Positions 1-9,600 are shown, counted from the first letter of the stretch. The stretch is 21,151 bases of DNA from Candidatus Susulua stagnicola (GCA_030765735.1 JAVCBZ010000080.1:1-21151); one strand, 5' to 3'. Notes: generated from the sequence alone by a model not told the origin. Numbers and translations: made by a program.

Positions 1-1470
1 ACTGGATACCCTCCTGAAGATTTGCTTCTGAAAAATTATTTTATTGTTAAGAATAAACAAGTATTAAACTCTATAAAAAAAGAATGCAAAGGTATAGATG
101 TTTTAGTTGGTTTTGTGGATAAAAAGGAAGATAACATATATAATTCTTGTGCTTTAATTCGTAATGGCAAGATAGAAAGTGTTTATCATAAGAGCATTTT
201 GCCTAATTATGGAGTTTTTGATGAAAAAAGGTACTTTTCTCCCGGAAATGAACTAGTGGTACATGTTATTAAAGGTTATACTTTTGCAATAAGCATTTGT
301 GAAGATACTTGGGAAGATAAATTCATCGATTCTTTAAGAAAAAAATCTCTTGATTTTGTAATCAATATTTCTGCTTCGCCATTTCATCTAGGCAAAGTAA
401 GTATTAGGGGAAAGGTTTTGTCTTCTGTTGCTAAGAGAGTAAAAAGTTTTGTATTCTATTGTAATTTAGTGGGAGGTCAGGATGAGCTAGTCTTCGATGG
501 AACTAGTAAGGTTATTTCACCTTCTGGTAAACTTATTGCTGTTGCAAAAAGATTTACTGAAGATTTACTTATTTTTAATTTTGATAAGAAAAAAAAATAT
601 TCTTTGAAAAAGGTTGTTACTAATGATGCTCAAGAAGCCTTTTTAGCATTAAGGTTAGGCCTTGGTGATTACGTTAAAAAAAATGGATTCAAGAAAGTGG
701 TAGTAGGCCTCAGTGGAGGGATAGATTCTGCAGTCGTGATTGCTTTAGCTAAAGAAGTTTTAGGCAGTGAGAATGTTTATGGTATTCTTATGCCTTCGCT
801 TTATACTTCTAAAGATACGTTACAGGATGCAAAGCGAATATGTAAAAATTTAAAAATAGAACATTCTGTGGTGGAAATTAATAATGTTTTAAAAATCTAT
901 CTTAAAGATCTCAGACACTATCTGAGTGGTGGTAAAAATAATAAAGTAGAAGAAAACCTTCAAGCAAGGATTCGCGGGAATATTTTAATGGCTTTCTCTA
1001 ATAAATTTGGGTATCTTGTACTTAATACTGGGAATAAAAGTGAAGTTTCTTGTGGTTATTGTACGCTTTATGGGGATATGGTTGGTGGGTTTGGGGTCTT
1101 GAGTGATGTATATAAGATGCTAGTGTATAAAATAGCTAAATATATAAATAAAATTAATTCTAAAAATGTTATTCCAATTTCAATTATAACAAGAGCTCCT
1201 TCAGCAGAATTAAAATTTGATCAAAAAGACACTGATAGTTTACCTGCTTATGAATTGCTTGATCCTATTCTTAAATTGTATGTAGAAGAGCATTGTTCTT
1301 TGGACCAGATAACTAAAAAGGGATTTCGCAAAAGTTTAGTTAAGAAAGTAATTAAGATGGTTGATTTTAACGAATATAAACGTCGTCAGGCACCGATAGG
1401 CATTAAAATCACCCCTAGGGCTTTTGGCAAAGACAGGCGTATGCCAATCACAAATAAATTTTCTCAATAA
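1..1470 (+). CDS. nadE: Glutamine-dependent NAD+ synthetase, 5' partial
   Basis: Makes NAD+ from deamido-NAD+ (nicotinic acid adenine dinucleotide), ATP and ammonia released from glutamine; the last step of NAD synthesis, in the cytoplasm. Frame 1 is open from the first base and begins with TGYPPEDLL, the nitrilase-domain motif found about 50 residues into this family, so the gene starts upstream and the TTG at 22 is not the start. The catalytic Glu of the glutaminase should lie just outside the window. Counting from the first codon, the nitrilase Lys is K64 (VYHKSILP) and the nucleophile is C100 (SICEDTW). The synthetase domain follows, with the ATP-binding loop SGGIDS at 238-243, then NTGNKSE and LYGDMVGGF motifs and the C-terminal DTDSLPAYELLD segment. 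489 residues are visible and the C-terminus looks complete. First gene of a cofactor block; folK starts within 7 bases of its stop. Identification is secure. Confidence 0.96.
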   Translation, partial: TGYPPEDLLLKNYFIVKNKQVLNSIKKECKGIDVLVGFVDKKEDNIYNSCALIRNGKIESVYHKSILPNYGVFDEKRYFSPGNELVVHVIKGYTFAISICEDTWEDKFIDSLRKKSLDFVINISASPFHLGKVSIRGKVLSSVAKRVKSFVFYCNLVGGQDELVFDGTSKVISPSGKLIAVAKRFTEDLLIFNFDKKKKYSLKKVVTNDAQEAFLALRLGLGDYVKKNGFKKVVVGLSGGIDSAVVIALAKEVLGSENVYGILMPSLYTSKDTLQDAKRICKNLKIEHSVVEINNVLKIYLKDLRHYLSGGKNNKVEENLQARIRGNILMAFSNKFGYLVLNTGNKSEVSCGYCTLYGDMVGGFGVLSDVYKMLVYKIAKYINKINSKNVIPISIITRAPSAELKFDQKDTDSLPAYELLDPILKLYVEEHCSLDQITKKGFRKSLVKKVIKMVDFNEYKRRQAPIGIKITPRAFGKDRRMPITNKFSQ

Positions 1471-1476
1471 TTGACA

Positions 1477-1914
1477 ATGCGAGTAGTTTTCATAGGTCTT
1501 GGTTCTAATTTAGGAAACAGAGAAGACTATATCAACAAAGCAATAGATTACTTAAAAAAAAATCCAAATATCATTGTTGACAAAATATCATCGATAATTG
1601 AAACTAATCCTCAAGGATTCATTAACCAAGGTAAATATTTAAACGCAGTTATTAAATTAAAGACTAGTTTGTCTGCATTCAATTTATTAACCGAATTACA
1701 GGATATTGAAAATAATTTAGGAAGAGTTAGATCGTTTAAAAATGCTGCTAGAACAATTGACTTAGATATTCTTTTATATGGGGAAGAAGTAATAGATCAG
1801 CCTGGGTTAAATGTTCCTCATCCTAGGATGTTTAAACGTAAATTTGTAATGGAACCACTTTTAGAAATTGCACCAGAATTAAAAAATAAATTAACAGAAT
1901 ATGATTATCATTAA
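1477..1914 (+). CDS. folK: 6-hydroxymethyl-7,8-dihydropterin pyrophosphokinase (HPPK)
   Basis: Transfers pyrophosphate from ATP to 6-hydroxymethyl-7,8-dihydropterin in folate synthesis. The 145-residue protein has the family landmarks: IGLGSNLGNRE near the N-terminus, RTIDLDILLYGE in the middle (acidic residues that bind magnesium) and VPHPRMFKRKFVMEPLLEI near the end. It is a single-domain enzyme with no fused FolB or FolP. I chose ATG 1477, which gives the usual short lead before the beta strand; an in-frame TTG at 1471, directly after the nadE stop, would add two residues. No clear Shine-Dalgarno sequence precedes either, so translational coupling to nadE is likely. Its last 14 bases overlap panC. 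Confidence 0.93.
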   Translation: MRVVFIGLGSNLGNREDYINKAIDYLKKNPNIIVDKISSIIETNPQGFINQGKYLNAVIKLKTSLSAFNLLTELQDIENNLGRVRSFKNAARTIDLDILLYGEEVIDQPGLNVPHPRMFKRKFVMEPLLEIAPELKNKLTEYDYH

Positions 1915-2752
1915 AAGCCTTGATAAGGCAAGAAAAGTTTCTGGCAATAGGCATAAGGCGAGTAAAATAATTGGATTTGTTCCTACTATGGGATTTTTGC
2001 ATAAAGGTCATATTTCTTTAATCAGAAGAGCAAAAAAAGAATGTGATTTTTTAGTAGTTAGTATTTTCGTAAATCCTATTCAATTTGGTGTTGGAGAAGA
2101 TTATAAGCAGTATCCTAGAGATTTTATTCGAGATAAAAAAATTTTAGAAAAAGAAGGTGTTAATTTACTTTTTTTGCCTATTGTGAAAACAATATATCCT
2201 TTAGAAGCTTCTACCTATGCTTATGAAGACGATTTAAGCCAAGCATTATGCGGAAAATCACGTCCAGGCCATTTTAGAGGAGTATGCACTGTTCTCACAA
2301 AGTTATTTAATATTATTCGGCCAGATATAGCTTATTTTGGCCAAAAAGATTATCAGCAAACTCTTGTTGTAAAAAGGTTAGTAAAAGATTTTAATTTTCC
2401 AATTAAAGTAAGAGTTTTACCGATTGTGCGGGAACAGGATAAGGTGGCTATGAGTTCTAGAAATGCTGGTTTAAATGGTCAGGCTCGGGAAAGTAGTCGT
2501 TGTCTTTATAAAGCCTTAATGCTAGCTAAAGGGCTTATAAAAGCCGGTGAAAAGAAACCAGAGATAATAATTAATCAAATAAAGAAACTTGTAAATTCTA
2601 CAGAATTAGCTAAAATAGATTATGTAGAAATAGTTGATCCTAAAAATTTAAAAAATTTAAAAAAAATAAGAGCCAAGATTTTAATTGCTTTGGCTGTATA
2701 TATTAAAAATGTACGGTTAATTGATAATATTATTCTAAATGTTAAAAAGTAA
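1901..2752 (+). CDS. panC: Pantothenate synthetase (pantoate--beta-alanine ligase)
   Basis: Joins pantoate and beta-alanine using ATP through a pantoyl-adenylate, giving pantothenate for coenzyme A. The 283 residues match the usual length. Visible motifs in order: FVPTMGFLHKGHISL (residues 26-40, with the HIGH-like His34 and His37 that bind ATP), VSIFVNPIQF (53-62), CGKSRPGHFRGV (117-128), YFGQKDYQQ (145-153) and the KMSKS-like VAMSSRN (182-188). The start ATG lies inside the end of folK (14-base overlap) and its own end overlaps nadX by 14 bases, so translation of the three is probably coupled. The other pantothenate genes panB and panD are not in the window. Confidence 0.96.
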   Translation: MIIIKSLDKARKVSGNRHKASKIIGFVPTMGFLHKGHISLIRRAKKECDFLVVSIFVNPIQFGVGEDYKQYPRDFIRDKKILEKEGVNLLFLPIVKTIYPLEASTYAYEDDLSQALCGKSRPGHFRGVCTVLTKLFNIIRPDIAYFGQKDYQQTLVVKRLVKDFNFPIKVRVLPIVREQDKVAMSSRNAGLNGQARESSRCLYKALMLAKGLIKAGEKKPEIIINQIKKLVNSTELAKIDYVEIVDPKNLKNLKKIRAKILIALAVYIKNVRLIDNIILNVKK

Positions 2753-3557
2753 AAGAGTAAAAATTGGCATAGTTGGTTGTGGTTCCATTGGAACGGGCGT
2801 TGCAAGGTATATTGACAAGAAGTTATCTTTTTCGGCAATAGTCTATGCTTTGGCTGATGAAGATATCAAAGTAGCCATGAAGTTGCAGAAAAAAATATCT
2901 CTGGGGTCTAAGGTGTTAGATACAGTTACCTTAGTGAAGGAAGTGGATTTAGTAATTGAAACTGCTTCTGTTGCTGCAGCTAATTTTCTTCTTAAACAAG
3001 CAATTGATTATCGCAAGGACTTAATAATTCTTAGTGTAGGTGCTCTTATTAATAAGACTTCTCTTTTAAAAGAAGCAGCCAAGAAAGGAATAAAAATTTA
3101 TATTCCTTCGGGAGCAATTTCAGGGATAGACGGCATAGGAGCGTTAAGCATGGGAAAAATTAAGAAGATATCATTAACTACATCTAAGCCACCACGAGGG
3201 CTTATTGGCGCTAATTATCTAAAAAAGAAAAGAATAAATTTAGTTAATTTAAAAAAAGAAAAAGTTGTTTTCAAAGGTAGTGTAACTGAAGCCATAAAGC
3301 ATTTTCCCAAGAATATAAATGTCGCAGTTGCTATATCCTTAGCTTCTGCTTTTAAAAAGGTTGAGGTATGTATAAAAGCTGATCCAAAGTTAAAGAGAAA
3401 TATACATAATATTGTTGTAGATTCTGAGGAAGCGAAATTACGTATAAGCGTTGAAAATATGCCTTCAAGAACAAACCCTAAGACGAGTGCCTTGACCATT
3501 CTTTCCACGCAACAACTATTAAAGAAGATCTTTTCTCCTTTTAAAATTGGAAGTTAA
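2739..3557 (+). CDS. nadX: L-aspartate dehydrogenase
   Basis: Predicted to oxidise L-aspartate to iminoaspartate with NAD(P)+, the first step of de novo NAD synthesis in organisms that use NadX in place of the flavoenzyme NadB. The 272-residue protein opens with a Rossmann dinucleotide-binding loop, GIVGCGSIGTG (residues 10-20). It then shows the substrate-domain features of the family: IYIPSGAISGIDGIGAL, TSKPPRGL, HFPKNINVAVAISLA and the C-terminal NPKTSALTILSTQQLL. The start overlaps panC by 14 bases. Sharing a block with nadE supports a role in NAD supply. nadA and nadC are not in view, so the pathway is only partly seen here. A related dehydrogenase acting on another amino acid cannot be excluded from motifs alone. 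Confidence 0.85.
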   Translation: MLKSKRVKIGIVGCGSIGTGVARYIDKKLSFSAIVYALADEDIKVAMKLQKKISLGSKVLDTVTLVKEVDLVIETASVAAANFLLKQAIDYRKDLIILSVGALINKTSLLKEAAKKGIKIYIPSGAISGIDGIGALSMGKIKKISLTTSKPPRGLIGANYLKKKRINLVNLKKEKVVFKGSVTEAIKHFPKNINVAVAISLASAFKKVEVCIKADPKLKRNIHNIVVDSEEAKLRISVENMPSRTNPKTSALTILSTQQLLKKIFSPFKIGS

Positions 3558-3608
3558 TAGGAACGTATGTAGTGAGAGCAGGAGAGATTTTTAACGATAT
3601 ACGAATTT

Positions 3609-6398
3609 ATGGATGATTATATAATTATAAAAGGTGCCAAGGAGCATAACTTAAAGAATGTTAATTTAAAGATACCAAAAAATAAGTTGGTTGTAGTTAC
3701 TGGTCTTTCTGGTTCAGGTAAATCATCTTTAGCTTTTGATACAATTTATGCTGAGGGTCAACGTAGATATGTTGAGAGTCTTTCTAGTTATGCTCGGCAA
3801 TTTTTGGATCAGCTTCAGAAGCCAGATGTTGAACACATTGAAGGTCTTTCTCCGGCAATAGCTATTGAGCAAAGAAATGCTACTGGTTCACCTCGTTCGA
3901 TTGTAGCTACTCAAACTGAAATTTATGATTATTTGCGTTTACTTTTTGCCCGTATTGGTAAGCCTAGTTGTCCTCAATGTTTAAAGCCAGTTACTAAACA
4001 AACTCCTCAAGAGATAATTGATAAAGTAATGCATTTTCCCAAGGGGCATAAACTACTTATCCTTTCTCCGGTAGTTAGAGGTAAAAAAGGCTCTTATCAG
4101 ACCTTTTTTAAGAGATTGATAAAAGAGGGTTTTTCTAGGGTTAGAGTTGATGGCACGATTTATGAATTAGAAGAGACAATAAAACTTGATCGATATAAGA
4201 TACATAATATTGAGATTATTGTTGATAGGGTTAAAGTTTCTGCTGAGAATAAGGATAGAATCGCTGATTCCGTAGAGACGGCATTAAAACATTCCCAAGG
4301 CCTTTGTTTGATAGTTGATAATAATAATTTCAAAGAATTAGTATTTAATACCCAATTAAGTTGTAGTATTTGTGGATTATCACTAGGCGAAATGGAACCA
4401 AGAATATTTTCATTTAATTCTCCTTATGGAGCTTGTCCAGATTGTAATGGATTGGGAATAAAATTAGAATTTGATCCTGATCTGGTTATTCCCGATAAAA
4501 AAAAGACTTTACGAGAAGGAGCAATTGCAGCTTGGCGACGAGGTAGCCGAGGTTATATTATGTATTATGTGGCGCTTCTCAGAGAATTAGTAAAGAGTTT
4601 AAAGATATCTATGGACATACCTTTTAATCGTCTTCCAAAGAAAGTAATAAATATAATTCTTTATGGTGATAAAAATACTTATGTTTGGGATAAATCCTTT
4701 GAAGGAGTTATTCCTAATTTAGGAAGACTATTCAATACTACTGATAGTCAATATCGAAAGACTGAGATATCTAGATATATGTCAAAGTTAGCTTGTCCAA
4801 AGTGCTTAGGCCAACGTTTAAAGTTAGAAGCTTTGAGTGTATATCTAGGAGGTAAGTCGATATGGGATGTAGTAAAGATGAGTATTGAAGATTGTTTTAT
4901 TTTTTTCTCTTCTTTAAAGCTTAAAGGTTCTGAAGAAAAGATTGCTTTTCCGATTGTAAAGGAAGTAAAAAAGCGTCTTAATTTTTGCATCAATGTAGGA
5001 TTATCTTATCTTTCTTTAAACAGATTAAGCTCTACACTTTCTGGAGGAGAGGCTCAAAGGATAAGATTGGCTACTCAAGTAGGTTCATCTCTTTCTGGAG
5101 TAATATATATTCTTGATGAGCCAACAATTGGATTGCATTCTCGAGATGATTTAAAATTAATTAACACTCTAAAAAAGTTAAAAGACTTAGGGAATACTAT
5201 AATTATCGTTGAACACGATGAACAGATGATTCAGGCTAGTGATTGGGTGATAGACCTAGGACCAGGAGCAGGAATAAAAGGAGGAAGAGTCATATACTCA
5301 GGACCAAAAGATCAATTGATTAAACAAGATACCTTAACGGCTAAATATTTGAGGGGAGATGAGGCGATACCTATGCCTTTAGCGCGGAGGCCTTATAAAA
5401 ATAAACCATTTTTGAGCATACAAGGTGCTCGTGAGCATAATTTAAAAAATATAGATGTAAAGTTTCCTTTGGAAACATTCATTTGTGTCACTGGAGTTTC
5501 TGGCTCTGGTAAGTCAACTTTGGTTGAAGATATATTATATAAAGCCTTAATGAAGGGATTATATAATTCACGAGAAAAACCAGGTGAATTTAAAAAATTA
5601 ATTGGTTTAGACAACATTGATAAAGTTATTATTGTAGATCAATCGCCGATTGGACGTACGCCTCGTTCTAATCCAGCAACTTATACTGGGGTATTTACTT
5701 ATATAAGAGAGGTTTTTCAAGGGCTGCCAGAGTCTAAGATGCGTGGTTATAAGCCTGCTCGTTTTAGCTTTAACGTTTCTGGAGGAAGATGTCATGAGTG
5801 CAATGGTGAAGGGACTAAAAAGATTGAAATGCATTTTTTGCCTGATGTTTATGTATCTTGTGAAGTTTGTGCTGGCAAACGTTTTAATAAACAAACCTTA
5901 GAAGTAAAATTTAAAGGTAAGAGCATATCAGATGTTTTAGAAATGAATGTTGATGAGGCTTATAAATTATTTATAAATTTTCCTAGAATAAAGAATATTT
6001 TAGAAACTTTAAAAGATGTTGGGTTAGGATATATTGGCCTAGGACAATCAGCCACTACACTTTCTGGTGGAGAGGCTCAAAGGATCAAGCTTGCTTCTCA
6101 ATTGCGAAAAAAGGAAACTGGGAAGACTATTTATGTTCTTGATGAACCAACAACTGGTTTGCACTTTGATGATATAAAAAAACTTTTGTCGGTATTACAT
6201 CGTTTAGTTGATAAAAGGAATACGATTTTAGTTATAGAACACAATTTAGATGTGATTAAATCTGCGGATTATGTTGTTGATTTAGGACCTGAGGGAGGGG
6301 ATAATGGAGGAGCAGTTGTTGTTTGTGGGACACCGGAAGAGGTTGCCTCTTGTATGTCTTCTTATACGGGAAAGTTTTTAAAGAATAAATTAAATTAG
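3609..6398 (+). CDS. uvrA: UvrABC excinuclease subunit A
   Basis: Damage-scanning ATPase that, with UvrB, locates bulky DNA lesions for nucleotide excision repair. The 929 residues are close to the usual length of about 940. Order of features: Walker A GLSGSGKSS (32-40); UvrB-binding region beginning EGLSPAIAIEQRN (78-90); first zinc module C252/C255/C276/C279; ABC signature LSGGEAQRIRLA (477-488) and Walker B ILDEPTIGLH (501-510); second Walker A GVSGSGKSTL (629-638); second zinc module C728/C731/C751/C754; second signature LSGGEAQRIKLA (818-829) and Walker B VLDEPTTGLH. Nothing is missing. The only Shine-Dalgarno-like run (AGGAG, 3580-3584) is 24 bases before the ATG, which is far, but this ATG gives the standard N-terminus. 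The 51-base gap after nadX may hold its own promoter, though none is clear. Confidence 0.98.
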   Translation: MDDYIIIKGAKEHNLKNVNLKIPKNKLVVVTGLSGSGKSSLAFDTIYAEGQRRYVESLSSYARQFLDQLQKPDVEHIEGLSPAIAIEQRNATGSPRSIVATQTEIYDYLRLLFARIGKPSCPQCLKPVTKQTPQEIIDKVMHFPKGHKLLILSPVVRGKKGSYQTFFKRLIKEGFSRVRVDGTIYELEETIKLDRYKIHNIEIIVDRVKVSAENKDRIADSVETALKHSQGLCLIVDNNNFKELVFNTQLSCSICGLSLGEMEPRIFSFNSPYGACPDCNGLGIKLEFDPDLVIPDKKKTLREGAIAAWRRGSRGYIMYYVALLRELVKSLKISMDIPFNRLPKKVINIILYGDKNTYVWDKSFEGVIPNLGRLFNTTDSQYRKTEISRYMSKLACPKCLGQRLKLEALSVYLGGKSIWDVVKMSIEDCFIFFSSLKLKGSEEKIAFPIVKEVKKRLNFCINVGLSYLSLNRLSSTLSGGEAQRIRLATQVGSSLSGVIYILDEPTIGLHSRDDLKLINTLKKLKDLGNTIIIVEHDEQMIQASDWVIDLGPGAGIKGGRVIYSGPKDQLIKQDTLTAKYLRGDEAIPMPLARRPYKNKPFLSIQGAREHNLKNIDVKFPLETFICVTGVSGSGKSTLVEDILYKALMKGLYNSREKPGEFKKLIGLDNIDKVIIVDQSPIGRTPRSNPATYTGVFTYIREVFQGLPESKMRGYKPARFSFNVSGGRCHECNGEGTKKIEMHFLPDVYVSCEVCAGKRFNKQTLEVKFKGKSISDVLEMNVDEAYKLFINFPRIKNILETLKDVGLGYIGLGQSATTLSGGEAQRIKLASQLRKKETGKTIYVLDEPTTGLHFDDIKKLLSVLHRLVDKRNTILVIEHNLDVIKSADYVVDLGPEGGDNGGAVVVCGTPEEVASCMSSYTGKFLKNKLN

Positions 6399-6409
6399 TA
6401 AATTATAAT

Positions 6410-8869
6410 ATGCGAAGAATTCTGCAAATTATTGCCTTAGTCTTATTGTTGTCAACAGTTTCATCTTTTGTAAGTTTTGCTAAGAATGTTTCTGAAGAAA
6501 GCGCGTTATTCAAAGAAGAAGAAAAGTTTAATATTGCAGTTAAAGCTTTTTCTGATGATTTCTACGATGCTTCACTGTCACTTTTTAAGAAATTTACAAG
6601 AGACTTTTCTAAGAGTGCTTTATTTTATGAGGCTAAACTATATATAGCTAAGTGTTACTACTATAGGGAAGATCATAGGAAAGCTTTAGAAGTTTTTTCT
6701 GAGATCAAAAAAAATGGAAAGAAAGAAGATATTGTTGGTGAAGCTTATTATTGGTTAAGTGTAATCTATTTTAGTGAAAATGATTTTGATCAAGCTTTAA
6801 AATACAGTCAAAGAATTATTGATAATTATCCAAATTTTAAGTTTATTTGGGAAGCATATTATTTGATTGGTAGTTGTAATTTAGAATTAGGTAAAACAGA
6901 TAAAGGAGAAGAAATTTTTAGTAAAATTATTTCCGAATGTAGCCAAGAGGAGATAGTCAGCAATGCTTATTTTCAAATTTTAAGTGTCTATCTTCAAAGT
7001 AAAAAGTATGATCAGATGATTTTTCTAGGGGAGGGTTATGTCAAAAATTTTCCTAAAGGAATTCTTAATGCAAAGGTTTATTATTATCTTGGCGAAAGCT
7101 ATTATGTTAAGGGTAAGTGGGGGAAAGCTTTAGATAATTATAGGAATGCTTTAAAAGGTATACGTAATTTAGAACTTAAAGATTTAATTTACCAAGGATT
7201 AGGGTTTACTTATATTGAAAAGGGTGACAAGATTACGGCTAAGAGCAATATTGATAAGATAAAGAACAGAGAATTACGTCTTTTTTCACAAGGGGTTTAT
7301 TATTTTAAGAGTGAAGAACGTATTCAAACTCTAGAGATTGTTAATATTTTTATAAGAGATTATCCTGAAAGTGATTTTTTGCTTGAAGTCTATTTGATTA
7401 AAGCGGATCTTCTTTATGAGATGGGTAGGTTAAATGATTCTATTTCTGTTTATAGGTATGTTCTTGATAATTTTGAAGGGTCACAATATATGGAGAACAT
7501 TAACAAAGCTCATTATGGTTTGGCCTGGTGTTACTTAAAAACTGGTAAGTTTAAGAAAGCAATAGATAAGTTTAAAAATACCTTAAAATATACCAATAAT
7601 CCTGTTGTAAAGGTGAGTTCTCAAATACAAATTGCTGATGCCTATCAAGAAACTGGTAAGTATATTGAAGCTTTGGATATTTATAATCTTATTTTGAAGA
7701 GTCAACCTAACACAGTTTATGCTGATTATGTTCAATTTCAGGTTGGAATGTGTTTTTTGAAGAAAAAGGATCTTGAAAAAGCCTTTCTATCTTTAAAAAA
7801 TCTTAAGAATAATTTTCCATTTTCAAAGCTTATCCCACAGGTTCAATATTATTTAGCAGTTGGTTATTTTTCTCGGGAAGATTATGTCCAAGCAAAGAGT
7901 TTATTGGATGATTTTATTGATAAGTTTTCTCAAGACTTACTTATTTCTAAAGTTTATTATCTTTATGGAAAATGTTTTTTTAATGAGAAGAATTACCAAG
8001 AGGCTCTTTCAATTTTTAGAAAGATAGTTGGAAAATTTAAAGATCAAGAGATTGCTCAACTCGTGTATATTGATATGGGTAATGCCTATCTTAATCTATT
8101 GTTATTTGATAAAGCTAAAAAGGTGTGGAAGGATTTTCTTGCACAATATCCACAGTCACAATATGGTGCTTCTGTTACTTTGTATTTGGGGGGGATATGT
8201 GAAAAAGAGGAAAATTACATTGAGGCTGAGGAGTATTACAAGAAGGCTATCAGTGATTATAAGAATTCTTCTTCAGCAGATGAAGCTTTACTTTCGTTGG
8301 GACATCTTTATTGGAATCGAGGTAATTTAGAAAAAGCTCAAAATTATTTCCAACGATTGTCTAAACGGCAAACACCTTTAGCTTTAAAGGGTAAGCTTTA
8401 TTTAGCGAAAATTCTTTTTCAGAGAGGGAAAAGCCAGGACGCTTTGAAGCTATATGATCAACTCATAAAGGTGAATTCTTCAATTTCTAAGGTTGCTCTT
8501 AGGGAAAAAGCCTTTCTTTTGAAAGATATCAAAGATTATCGTCAAGCGATAACGGTTTTTAAGAAGGCAATTAAGCAGAATATTGATAATTCTGAATTAA
8601 GATTTACCTTAGGGCTATGTTTAGAAAAGATTGATAAAGGAGGAGATGCAATAGAAGAATATTTGAAGGCTATCTATTTGTTTTTTAATCAAGAAGCCTC
8701 TCAAAGAAACAATATTGTAAAATATAATGTTAAAGCCTACTTTCGTATTGCCCGCATTTATGAAAAGATGGGAGAAAAAGAAGAGGCTAAAAAAGCTTAT
8801 AAAAAAATAATTAGTTTAGGTGTTGGGGAGGCTAGTATAGCTGAAGCGAGATTAAGAGATTTAGAATAA
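6410..8869 (+). CDS. Large exported tetratricopeptide-repeat protein
   Basis: An 819-residue protein beginning with a signal peptide: basic MRR, a hydrophobic stretch at about residues 5-20, and a likely signal peptidase I site after SFA (residue 24). There is no lipobox Cys. Almost all of the rest is made of degenerate TPR units, each with an aromatic/Ala/Gly helix pair (for example YYLGESYYVKGKWGKALDNY and GLAWCYLKTGKFKKAIDKF), giving a long alpha solenoid. The pattern resembles periplasmic repeat proteins of the YbgF/BamD kind, which act as scaffolds, but it is much longer. It follows uvrA by 11 bases and precedes the ExbB/ExbD genes by 98 bases, so a link to cell-envelope energy transduction is plausible. 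Exact partner and function are unknown; no enzyme motif is visible. Confidence 0.85.
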   Translation: MRRILQIIALVLLLSTVSSFVSFAKNVSEESALFKEEEKFNIAVKAFSDDFYDASLSLFKKFTRDFSKSALFYEAKLYIAKCYYYREDHRKALEVFSEIKKNGKKEDIVGEAYYWLSVIYFSENDFDQALKYSQRIIDNYPNFKFIWEAYYLIGSCNLELGKTDKGEEIFSKIISECSQEEIVSNAYFQILSVYLQSKKYDQMIFLGEGYVKNFPKGILNAKVYYYLGESYYVKGKWGKALDNYRNALKGIRNLELKDLIYQGLGFTYIEKGDKITAKSNIDKIKNRELRLFSQGVYYFKSEERIQTLEIVNIFIRDYPESDFLLEVYLIKADLLYEMGRLNDSISVYRYVLDNFEGSQYMENINKAHYGLAWCYLKTGKFKKAIDKFKNTLKYTNNPVVKVSSQIQIADAYQETGKYIEALDIYNLILKSQPNTVYADYVQFQVGMCFLKKKDLEKAFLSLKNLKNNFPFSKLIPQVQYYLAVGYFSREDYVQAKSLLDDFIDKFSQDLLISKVYYLYGKCFFNEKNYQEALSIFRKIVGKFKDQEIAQLVYIDMGNAYLNLLLFDKAKKVWKDFLAQYPQSQYGASVTLYLGGICEKEENYIEAEEYYKKAISDYKNSSSADEALLSLGHLYWNRGNLEKAQNYFQRLSKRQTPLALKGKLYLAKILFQRGKSQDALKLYDQLIKVNSSISKVALREKAFLLKDIKDYRQAITVFKKAIKQNIDNSELRFTLGLCLEKIDKGGDAIEEYLKAIYLFFNQEASQRNNIVKYNVKAYFRIARIYEKMGEKEEAKKAYKKIISLGVGEASIAEARLRDLE

Positions 8870-8902
8870 CTAAATATTGATTATTTTTGCTAATGTATTT
8901 TA

Positions 8903-8931
8903 TTGATTTAGGTGTGTTTCAATGGTAAAAA
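8903..8931 (+). promoter_or_regulatory. Possible promoter for the ExbB/ExbD block
   Basis: In the 98-base gap after the TPR gene, TTGATT (8903-8908) and TAAAAA (8926-8931) are spaced by 17 bases. The second box is preceded by TGG, an extended -10 feature. Each box matches only four of six consensus bases, and the region is A/T-rich, so chance matches are expected. The gap also ends in AAGGGGG (8957-8963), a good ribosome binding site four bases before the exbB start. Confidence 0.35.
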
Positions 8932-8967
8932 TATCGTAAGTTGTAAAGAATAAAAAAAGGGGGAATT

Positions 8968-9600
8968 ATGTGGGGATTGATTTTAAAAAGTGGATGGCTG
9001 ATTATACCAATATTTTTAAGTTCATTTTTTTCTGTAGCGATTATTGTAGAGAGGCTGTTATTTTATTTTAGTATTAAAAGCAATAATCTATTAGTTATAT
9101 CTAAAATATTAGAACTAGTGCGTAAAAACAAGATTACTGAAGCAATTGATATTTGTGAGAAAAATCCTTTTTATGCAACTAGTATTTTGAAATCTGGTCT
9201 TAGCCATTACGAGGAACCTAAGGATGTAATCAAAGAAGCCATGGAGAATACTTCTTTATATGAAATCCCCAAGCTTGAGAAAAACTTAAATTTCTTAAGC
9301 ACAATTGCTCATATTTCACCACTTTTAGGTCTTTTAGGAACAGTGGTGGGGCTAGTTAAATGTTTTTATATTATTGAGCAAAAAACAGTAAGCATGGGGC
9401 TTGTTAATCCTGCAGATTTAGCTGGTGGAATATGGGAGGCTCTTCTTTCTACAGTTGCTGGATTATGCGTAGCTATACCAAGTTATATTATGTATAACTA
9501 TTTTGTTCATAAGGTTAATTTGCTTACGCTTGGAGCAGAGAGGGCAGCTACTGAGCTTTTAGAATTTTTGCCTCAAAGTAGGTATAAAGATGAGGTTTAG
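8968..9600 (+). CDS. exbB: MotA/TolQ/ExbB-family proton channel protein
   Basis: Inner-membrane channel subunit that, with an ExbD/TolR partner, converts the proton gradient into mechanical work for TonB- or Tol-type envelope systems. The 210 residues have the family layout: a first membrane helix at about 9-34, a cytoplasmic domain, then two more helices at about 108-136 and 153-181. These carry the conserved ISPLLGLLGTVVGLV (116-130) and EALLSTVAGLCVAIP (157-171) segments that line the channel. A strong Shine-Dalgarno run (AAGGGGG) lies just upstream. The end overlaps exbD by 11 bases. Sequence alone does not separate ExbB from TolQ; no TolA, TolB or Pal is in the window, and the TonB-like gene two positions on favours ExbB. 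Confidence 0.92.
   Translation: MWGLILKSGWLIIPIFLSSFFSVAIIVERLLFYFSIKSNNLLVISKILELVRKNKITEAIDICEKNPFYATSILKSGLSHYEEPKDVIKEAMENTSLYEIPKLEKNLNFLSTIAHISPLLGLLGTVVGLVKCFYIIEQKTVSMGLVNPADLAGGIWEALLSTVAGLCVAIPSYIMYNYFVHKVNLLTLGAERAATELLEFLPQSRYKDEV

Noticed and set aside
22..24. TTG as the start of nadE
   Set aside because: The frame is open to base 1 and the upstream codons encode the conserved TGYPPED motif, so the gene starts before the window.
8028..8330. A 100-codon open frame inside the TPR gene
   Set aside because: It is out of frame with a clear TPR coding sequence and has no start signal or family features.
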